From Halobacteroidaceae bacterium (GTDB lineage: Bacteria; Bacillota; Halanaerobiia; B1SED10-174), in assembly GCA_003554585.1 (NCBI GenBank), contig PWGV01000181.1:1-45983 (forward strand): 45,983 nt of DNA. Direction: 5' to 3'. The position numbers and the translations under genes were made by a program. Under the pieces are notes generated by a model. That model did not search any database. It saw nothing but the letters and a program-made list of their open reading frames with translations, and was not told where the DNA came from. Below are positions 40,634 through 45,983 of this stretch, piece by piece. Numbering within the stretch: position 1 is the first letter of the stretch; each line of letters begins with the position of its first letter.

Positions 40634-42130
40634 ATGCGCGGAAGTTTTAAAAGCGAATACTCCAATCAAATACATCAGCTGCTGGTAACTGTTTCCCGCC
40701 ATTTCTATATAAAAAAGGACGGGCGAATAGCCTACCAGGAAAGCCCTCTTGCTGCCCATATTAATAATCTGGGGGAAGCCCCCAAAGAACCTCTGGTTTA
40801 TTATATTATCCGGGATCATTTCAGCGGCAATTTTTCCCTGGGTTTGGGCTCGGGGAAAGATTTAATTCCTCTGATTGATTTCCTCTACGGTGCCTGGCAA
40901 CAAAAAGAGGACAGGGGAACTCTGGCCGGACTGCCGGAAATTCTATCTGTTCCTAAAAATATAACAACACCGGAACTCCTCTCCGGATTAAAGGAGCTGG
41001 GAGTTAAACCGGTGCACCCTCCCAGCGGTTTTGCTTCCGGAATCGGAATGATCCGTTCCCTGGAAGAGAATGTGGGTTTTAACCTGACCCGGATTGCAAT
41101 TCCCGACTTTCCCGGTCTTTTAGCAATGGAAAATAAAATCAATAATTATATGCTGGGTGGATCCTTCCGCAAAAGCAAAAAACAGGTCTGGGAAGAAGGT
41201 TTACCTCAAGGGCGCCCCCGGCCACCTGGAGATTTTAAATCTTTCCGGGAAATATTCCCTGACCCGGACCCCGAAGAATTCCCCCTGCCCTGGAAAGGGG
41301 AAGTGGAGCATCCCCAGGTCCAGGTGAACGGACGGAGCGCTATACCTGCAATGGAAGGGGAAGTTCCTTCTCCCCAGACCCTGGAAAAAGCGCAAATGAT
41401 AGTGGAAGAAGCAAGGGATAAGTTTTTTACCTCCGCCCGCTGCTCCAGAGCGTATGAGGCCTTAAAGGTTACCCCTTACTGCAGCGATGCCTATCTTTAT
41501 CTGGCGAATTTAAGCAAATTAAACGAGGAAAAGGTTACCCTATTCCAGAGGGCTGTTCAAGCCTGCAAAGCAATCTGGGGAAAAGAATACTTTCAGGATA
41601 TAGACCGCAATTTCTGGCATGATGTAGCTTCCCGGAACTACATGCGGGGTTTAATCGGTCTTGCCCTGTGTTATTATGAACAGGAAAAGATAGGGGCCTC
41701 CGCTGCCATCCTGGAATACCTGCTTAAACTTGATCCCGAAGATAACCTGGGAGGTAGGTATTTCCTGGTCAATGCCTTATTATACGAGGGAAACGCCAGA
41801 GAAGCCCAGGCTTTCCTGCGCAAATACGATGATGATACCAGCTGTATGCTGTATGCCCGGGTTTTACTGTGGCTGCAATTGGATGATAAGGTCCAGGCCA
41901 GGATTGCCTTAGAAGAAGCGCTGGAAGCCAATATGAGGGTCCCCTACAGGTTGCTGCGCTTGCACCGGGTCTTTTTCCGGGAATCCGGCTTTTACAATTA
42001 TCCCGAGGGAAGCCCGGAAGAGGCAGAATTATGCGCCAGTATTTCTTTACCGGCCTGGAAAAACACCCCTGGTGCAAAAGACTGGTTATTCCGCCAGGTC
42101 AAAAAGAGAAACCTGCAACATATCTATTAA
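40634..42130 (+). CDS. ST7-like TPR protein with an N-terminal DUF6930-like domain
   Basis: This 498-residue cytoplasmic protein resembles two known modules. The first 170 residues contain PLVYYIIRDHFSGNFSLGLG and LPEILSVPKNITTPELLSGL, followed by KELGVKPV, a pattern I associate with DUF6930/DUF7309-type domains. After a proline-rich linker, the C-terminal 250 residues match the ST7-like TPR family: SRAYEALKVTPYCSDAYLYL, FWHDVASRNYMRGLIGLALC, LDPEDNLGGRYFLVNALLYE and ANMRVPYRLL. Function is unknown. ATG 40634 follows AAGGAGG. A terminator shared with the convergent patatin gene follows. Confidence 0.65.
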   Translation: MRGSFKSEYSNQIHQLLVTVSRHFYIKKDGRIAYQESPLAAHINNLGEAPKEPLVYYIIRDHFSGNFSLGLGSGKDLIPLIDFLYGAWQQKEDRGTLAGLPEILSVPKNITTPELLSGLKELGVKPVHPPSGFASGIGMIRSLEENVGFNLTRIAIPDFPGLLAMENKINNYMLGGSFRKSKKQVWEEGLPQGRPRPPGDFKSFREIFPDPDPEEFPLPWKGEVEHPQVQVNGRSAIPAMEGEVPSPQTLEKAQMIVEEARDKFFTSARCSRAYEALKVTPYCSDAYLYLANLSKLNEEKVTLFQRAVQACKAIWGKEYFQDIDRNFWHDVASRNYMRGLIGLALCYYEQEKIGASAAILEYLLKLDPEDNLGGRYFLVNALLYEGNAREAQAFLRKYDDDTSCMLYARVLLWLQLDDKVQARIALEEALEANMRVPYRLLRLHRVFFRESGFYNYPEGSPEEAELCASISLPAWKNTPGAKDWLFRQVKKRNLQHIY

Positions 42131-42133
42131 AAA

Positions 42134-42155
42134 AACCCCGTAGGGACGGGGTTTT
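42134..42155. terminator. Bidirectional terminator between the TPR and patatin genes
   Basis: AACCCCGT (42134-42141) pairs with ACGGGGTT (42146-42153), with A-run before and T-run after. Confidence 0.8.
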
Positions 42156-42963
42156 ATCTTTGGGATAAGAAGGGAAAAATTTTTTCCCAGAGAGGTTTTT
42201 TCAATTTGAAGTCTTTCAATTCTTCCCGGGCAGCCTGATAGCCAAGTTCAATGGTTTCTTTGGTTTTCTTCAAATCCCAGGAACCTATATCGCGAAGATC
42301 GGGAGTTATCCAGTAGTCCGCCTGGCTGGCATTTTTTTCTTCCCGGTCCCGGGTCATCAGATAGGTTGATTTGTAAAACATCTCGAAAATATTGTGGGGT
42401 TCTTTTTGCAGGGGAGAATGCTGGGTAAGGTCAACTGCAATAATGGGGAGAAACTTTTTTTCCTGGAGAAGGGGGGTGGGGATGCTCTGGAGAACTCCAC
42501 CATCAACCAGGGTCCTACCGTTCCTTTTTACCGGGGAAAAGATGCCGGGTATGGCGCAGGAAGCCGTTACCGCGGAAATTACATCGCCCTGGTTCATGTA
42601 AACCAGGCAGTTTTCAATAATATCAACTGCAACAACATCCAGGGGAATATTTAAATCGGAAAAATCCGGTCGCCCCAAATCCCTTTCCAGGATCCGGGTA
42701 ATGAACACCGGGTTAACCAGGCCGCGGCGGGGGAGGCGGGTCCGGGGAATATTTCGGAAAAAATCGCTCCTGGTCAGATTCAGGGCTAGTTTTTCAATTT
42801 CCACAGGGGATTTTCCCGCAGCATAATAAGCGCCGATTATGGAACCCGCGCTCGTTCCAGCAATGGCCTGGACCGTGATATTGTGTTCTTCAATGTATTT
42901 AAGTACACCAATGTGGGCAAAACCCCGCAGGGCCCCACCGCTTAAAGCAAGGCCGACACCCAC
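42154..42963 (-). CDS. Patatin-like phospholipase (RssA-like)
   Basis: This 269-residue lipid acyl hydrolase has the oxyanion motif LSGGALRGFAHIGVL, the nucleophile in AGTSAGSIIGAYYAAG and the catalytic Asp in LVDGGVLQSIP. No signal peptide is present, so it acts in the cytoplasm or at the inner membrane face. GTG 42963 follows GAGGGGAGG with good spacing. Its promoter overlaps that of the divergent DUF692 gene. Confidence 0.92.
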   Translation of the reverse strand: MGVGLALSGGALRGFAHIGVLKYIEEHNITVQAIAGTSAGSIIGAYYAAGKSPVEIEKLALNLTRSDFFRNIPRTRLPRRGLVNPVFITRILERDLGRPDFSDLNIPLDVVAVDIIENCLVYMNQGDVISAVTASCAIPGIFSPVKRNGRTLVDGGVLQSIPTPLLQEKKFLPIIAVDLTQHSPLQKEPHNIFEMFYKSTYLMTRDREEKNASQADYWITPDLRDIGSWDLKKTKETIELGYQAAREELKDFKLKKPLWEKIFPFLSQR

Positions 42964-43153
42964 TTCAATTCCTCCCCTCGAGCAGTTTGCTGCAGTAATT
43001 CCGTCTTATTCCGAGCAAGTTTTTTCTGTTCCTCGATTGTTTTGAGATGCCCTGAACGGGCCTATTTTCAAAAAACCGGGAAACCGTTCTTAACTACAAA
43101 TTAAGGGCGTTATTTTTTTCTCCTCAATCTTTGAAAACTCTCCGTTTGTTCTG

Positions 43154-43182
43154 ATTATAATTTAACCGGCCAACGGGGTCAA
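43154..43182 (-). promoter_or_regulatory. Promoter of the patatin gene, sharing its -10 with the opposite strand
   Basis: On the minus strand TTGACC (43177-43182) and TATAAT (43154-43159) are 17 bases apart. The palindromic ATTATAAT (43154-43161) also offers a plus-strand TATAAT (43156-43161) with TTGAAA at 43131-43136 (19-base spacer), so the two divergent genes may share one -10 region. Confidence 0.6.
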
Positions 43183-43220
43183 GTCAGTCCTCATTCAATT
43201 TAATCGAAAGGTGGCCAGGT

Positions 43221-44033
43221 ATGAAGATCGGATGCAATTATTCACCTGCCCTATTAGACCTCCTGGAAAAAGGCAAAATAGAAATTGATTATATCAAATT
43301 ATCCCTTTATCCCGGCCTGGAGGAAGGTTTTGAACCCGGTATTTTCGGGCTCCCCGTTCTTGTCCATGGTATTAATCCTCCGGGTCCCGAGCGACTGGGT
43401 GCGGAGGTACATCCGGAGTTGGACTGGGGCAGGTTAAACAGGATTGTTTTCGAGCTGGGTTCTCCCCATCTCGGGGTGCACCTGGCGGTAAATGGTGAGG
43501 ATATCGTAGGGAAGCTTGATCAAAAAAAGACCCGGGAGAAGCTGATAAAGGGGGCCCAAGCCTGGAACGATGGTTTAGAAGTTCCCCTCCTGGGAGAAAA
43601 TGTCCCTGACTCTCCTTACTACCAGAAAAAGGGAGTTTTACCGTGGGCTGGTGACCCCTGGTTGATTGACGAGGTCTGTAGAGAAGCAGGAATCGGACTT
43701 TTGCTTGATCTTGCCCACGCGCGGGTGTCGGCCTGGACCAGAGGTATGGAAATCAAAGAATATCTGAGTGTCTTACCCCTGGACCTGGTCGGGGAAATTC
43801 ACCTGGCTGCTCCCCTAATGACTCAAAAAAATGGACTTCGAGATCGGCACCTGGAGTTAGAAAAGATCGATTATAATTTATTTGAGTGGGTCCTGGGAAA
43901 ATGTTCTCCGGAAATTGTTACCCTGGAATATGGTGGTCCGGGAGAGCACTTTTCCTGGCGCAGTGATCCCGAAGCAATTATCAGGCAAATCGAGAGAATC
44001 GGGGAGATAGTAAAAATGGCAGGTTTTGAATGA
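43221..44033 (+). CDS. DUF692-like (MNIO-type) TIM-barrel protein
   Basis: This 270-residue TIM-barrel protein is related to the DUF692 / multinuclear non-heme iron oxidative enzyme group and more distantly to xylose-isomerase-like proteins. The C-terminal half, GIGLLLDLAHARVSAWTRGM, then LVGEIHLAAP and VTLEYGG, matches the family pattern. Conserved-looking ligands also occur in LVHGIN, LGVHLAVNGED and LGENVPDSPYYQ. Family members modify cysteines in RiPP precursors or act on small thiols. No precursor peptide or partner gene is seen beside it. ATG 43221 follows AAAGGTGG. A weak terminator follows. Confidence 0.65.
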   Translation: MKIGCNYSPALLDLLEKGKIEIDYIKLSLYPGLEEGFEPGIFGLPVLVHGINPPGPERLGAEVHPELDWGRLNRIVFELGSPHLGVHLAVNGEDIVGKLDQKKTREKLIKGAQAWNDGLEVPLLGENVPDSPYYQKKGVLPWAGDPWLIDEVCREAGIGLLLDLAHARVSAWTRGMEIKEYLSVLPLDLVGEIHLAAPLMTQKNGLRDRHLELEKIDYNLFEWVLGKCSPEIVTLEYGGPGEHFSWRSDPEAIIRQIERIGEIVKMAGFE

Positions 44034-44111
44034 GAAAAGGAATTATTAAATTAATGTGGAATTAATACTTACGATTTGATAGATTAAGGAGCTGGCCGGT
44101 AAAAAGAGCCC

Positions 44112-44132
44112 GGGGAATTCTCCCTGTTTTTT
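44112..44132 (+). terminator. Terminator after the DUF692-like gene
   Basis: GGGGA (44112-44116) pairs with TCCCT (44121-44125), one G-U, and is followed by six T. Confidence 0.55.
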
Positions 44133-44331
44133 ATCATTGTTATACTCCTCCTGGTAATTGCCACCAATTCCATATTTCACAACGGATTTCCACTGATTTT
44201 CTATTCGGGACGATGCAGCCGAGGGCTAGACCAAAAGATTTAAGTTAGGCTGGTTTATCGCTGAAAATTGGGTTTAACCGGATCGCAGGCGTTGGTTGGG
44301 GTTGGTTTTTTTTAAGAACAGGGGGTAGAAA
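44133..44331. other. Intergenic region, nothing recognised
   Basis: About 200 bases with no ORF, RNA gene or clear promoter apart from a GGGGG ribosome-site-like stretch just before the lipoprotein gene. Confidence 0.5.
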
Positions 44332-44799
44332 ATGAAAAAGGTTTTGGGTTGGGTTGTTCTGGGCCTTGCCGTTTTCCTCCTTTTTTCCTGCACTACTGAT
44401 TACGCCAGGTTGTTTAATAATCAAGGGGCCCTGCTGGCAGAAGAAGATCAGTTTTATTTCCGGATTAGAAATGGCAGAATAGCCCCGGGAATGGAATTTC
44501 AGGATTATTCCGGAATAAATACAATCTGGGTGTTAAATAGCCCCAATGAATCCTGGATTACCTGCAGCTATGATTTGCAGATAGATAAAGGCCGCTTTAA
44601 AGTTATACTTATTTCGCCCGCGGGGGAGATTTTTAACATAGTGGAAACTTCAGAGAGTGGAATCCGGACAATAAACCTTCTCCCTGGAGAGAGCAGAATC
44701 AGGATAGCAGGTTCCAGGACTACAGGAAATATAGAGTTTTATTTGGAAACAGGTCCCGGTATTGAAGAACAAAGAAGCTCCCGTTTTGAGGTTAATTGA
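44332..44799 (+). CDS. Predicted lipoprotein of unknown function
   Basis: This 155-residue protein has a lipoprotein signal: VLGWVVLGLAVFLLFSC, with the lipobox LFSC placing the lipidated Cys near residue 20. The mature part is beta-rich, with FYFRIRNGRIAPGMEF, and no family is evident. ATG 44332 follows GGGGG. It stands alone between the DUF692-like gene and trkA. Confidence 0.7.
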   Translation: MKKVLGWVVLGLAVFLLFSCTTDYARLFNNQGALLAEEDQFYFRIRNGRIAPGMEFQDYSGINTIWVLNSPNESWITCSYDLQIDKGRFKVILISPAGEIFNIVETSESGIRTINLLPGESRIRIAGSRTTGNIEFYLETGPGIEEQRSSRFEVN

Positions 44800-44902
44800 C
44801 CGGAAAAAGGGATTTCAGAAATAATCTGGAATAAAACAAAAAGGGAACCATTTAAAAGAATTTTCCAGGCCTGAATTGCCTGGACAGAAGAAATGATTTC
44901 TC

Positions 44903-44931
44903 TTGCCAAAACGGGGGAAATAGTGTAATCT
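44903..44931 (+). promoter_or_regulatory. trkA promoter
   Basis: TTGCCA (44903-44908) and TAATCT (44926-44931) are 17 bases apart, about 58 bases before the trkA start. Confidence 0.5.
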
Positions 44932-44948
44932 AATAATAATCGGGCTGT

Positions 44949-44971
44949 AGCTGGTGCAGCTTTATTTTTTT
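44949..44971 (+). terminator. Possible leader hairpin before trkA
   Basis: AGCTG (44949-44953) pairs with CAGCT (44957-44961) over 3 bases, followed by a T-rich tract (44962-44971), between the trkA promoter and start. It could act as a weak attenuator. Confidence 0.35.
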
Positions 44972-44988
44972 ATGTAAGAGGTGTAAAA

Positions 44989-45983
44989 ATGCATATAATA
45001 ATTATCGGGGCAGGCAAGGTTGGTTACAGCCTGGCCGAGAAATTGAGTAAAGAACAACACGATATTTTTTTAATCGACCATAATGAAAACCGCCTGGAAA
45101 CAGTCCAGGAAGATCTTGATATTTCGACTATTTTAGGGCAAGGCGGAAACATTTATACCCTGCAGGAAGCAGGAGTAGCAGAAGCTGATTTGCTCCTGGC
45201 AGTAACTAACGCCGAGGAGGTAAATATTCTGGCCTGTTTACTTGGCGGGCAGATGGGGGTAAAAAGAACCGTAGCCAGGGTTTCTAACCCGGAATATGTG
45301 GAAAACGGTCCCTTTGAGATTTCTTCATTCGGGATCGATTTAATGATTAATCCCGAAATGGTAACTGCAGAGTCAATCCTCAAGTTAATCCGGGTCCCGG
45401 AAGCTTTGAACGTGGAATATTTTGCTAACCGGCGGGTTCAACTCCTGGAATTAAGTGTGGATAAGGGTTCTCCTATTGTAGGAAAAACCCTCTATGAGCT
45501 GGATTTTGACCACTCCTATTTAATCGTTGCCGTAATGCGCAACGGCAAAATTGTAATTCCCCATGGAAACGATCAAATCGAACCCGATGATCTGATTTTT
45601 GTAATGGCTAAAACTGAAGATATGCTTGCTGTGGAGGAATTCCTGGGGAAGAGAAGGAAAAAGGCCAAAGATATTACAATTCTGGGAGGAGGCAAACAGG
45701 GTTATCAGCTTGCAAGAATCCTGGAGAAAAAAGATTTTAATATCAAATTAATTGAAAAACAGATTAAAAGGTGCCAATGGCTTTCGGAAAAACTGGAAAA
45801 AACCCAGATAATTAATGGCGACGGAACGGATCTTAATTTGCTGGAAAGCGAAGATATAGCCAGTTCCGATATTTTTGCTGCAATGACCGGAGATGACAAG
45901 GCCAATATTTTGGTTTCTCTCCTGGTTAAACACCTGGGAGTTCCCCGGACAATATCCCAGTTGCGCCGCTCGGATTATGTTCC
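44989..45983 (+). CDS. trkA: Trk potassium uptake regulatory protein TrkA (3' end outside the window)
   Basis: The frame is open from ATG 44989 (behind AAGAGGTG) to the end of the window, 331 codons. It begins MHIIIIGAGKVGYSLAEKLS, an NAD-binding Rossmann motif. A TrkA-C domain follows (about 140-220, with VGKTLYELDF and IEPDDLIFVMAK), then a second RCK domain starting ITILGGGKQGYQLARIL. This RCK-TrkAC-RCK order is that of TrkA, the peripheral gating subunit of the TrkH/KtrB potassium channel. The final TrkA-C domain and probably trkH lie beyond the window. Confidence 0.93.
   Translation, partial: MHIIIIGAGKVGYSLAEKLSKEQHDIFLIDHNENRLETVQEDLDISTILGQGGNIYTLQEAGVAEADLLLAVTNAEEVNILACLLGGQMGVKRTVARVSNPEYVENGPFEISSFGIDLMINPEMVTAESILKLIRVPEALNVEYFANRRVQLLELSVDKGSPIVGKTLYELDFDHSYLIVAVMRNGKIVIPHGNDQIEPDDLIFVMAKTEDMLAVEEFLGKRRKKAKDITILGGGKQGYQLARILEKKDFNIKLIEKQIKRCQWLSEKLEKTQIINGDGTDLNLLESEDIASSDIFAAMTGDDKANILVSLLVKHLGVPRTISQLRRSDYV

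Noticed and set aside
1-45983. CRISPR array, prophage or toxin-antitoxin system
   Set aside because: No regularly spaced repeats, no phage structural or integrase genes, and the microprotein pairs show no toxin-like hydrophobic or RNase features.

Overview
The window looks like the chromosome of an anaerobic, endospore-lineage Firmicute with an outer membrane, of the Halanaerobiales type. This is inferred from gene content, not from a database match. SpoVS, a SleB/CwlJ-type hydrolase and the rimO-pgsA-cinA-thpR-recA-rny-ymdB-spoVS order are typical of Clostridia-like Firmicutes. An ExbB/ExbD/TonB set with an SLH-domain envelope protein points to a diderm cell. The exported proteins are strikingly acidic, which would fit a halophile.

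Layout. 1-1082: the truncated 5' end of an IS1634-type transposase gene, a frameshifted small gene and a damaged tRNA-Leu. 1465-6724: two tandem sensor proteins, each with GGDEF and HD-GYP domains (c-di-GMP turnover). 7027-8789: a TrmB-type regulator fused to an SCP2 domain, divergent from a two-microprotein transcript. Both promoters share the same architecture, and each carries the same operator palindrome. 8949-18260: a conserved housekeeping block (rimO, pgsA, a methionine gamma-lyase-like gene, cinA, thpR, recA with a LexA box, rny, ymdB, spoVS). 18870-21610: M19 dipeptidase, PHP phosphoesterase and a PrsA/SurA-like foldase. 21880-26643: an envelope operon (ExbB, ExbD, TonB, a large exported protein with a cohesin-like C-terminus, an SLH coiled-coil protein). 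26704-29059: ndk, a SleB-like hydrolase, a HAD phosphatase and a pyrimidine-dimer glycosylase. 29113-29485: a second transcript encoding two microproteins.

29474-45983 is accessory in character: a CDF-like transporter, a polyprenol-kinase-like protein, several GNAT acetyltransferases and methyltransferases (some broken), a Gfo/Idh/MocA dehydrogenase, an ABC-F protein preceded by a strong transcription attenuator, a membrane HExxH protein, an exported alpha/beta-hydrolase, DUF488, an ST7-like TPR protein, a patatin, a DUF692 (MNIO-like) protein, a lipoprotein and the start of trkA.

The most noteworthy items are the twin-operator divergon 8236-8359 with its microproteins, the 29.1-29.5 kb microprotein transcript, the ABC-F leader, and a repeated pattern of single-base indels in short A/T runs that breaks five accessory genes but no housekeeping gene. 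Those indels could be real decay, slippage or assembly error; the sequence alone cannot decide.
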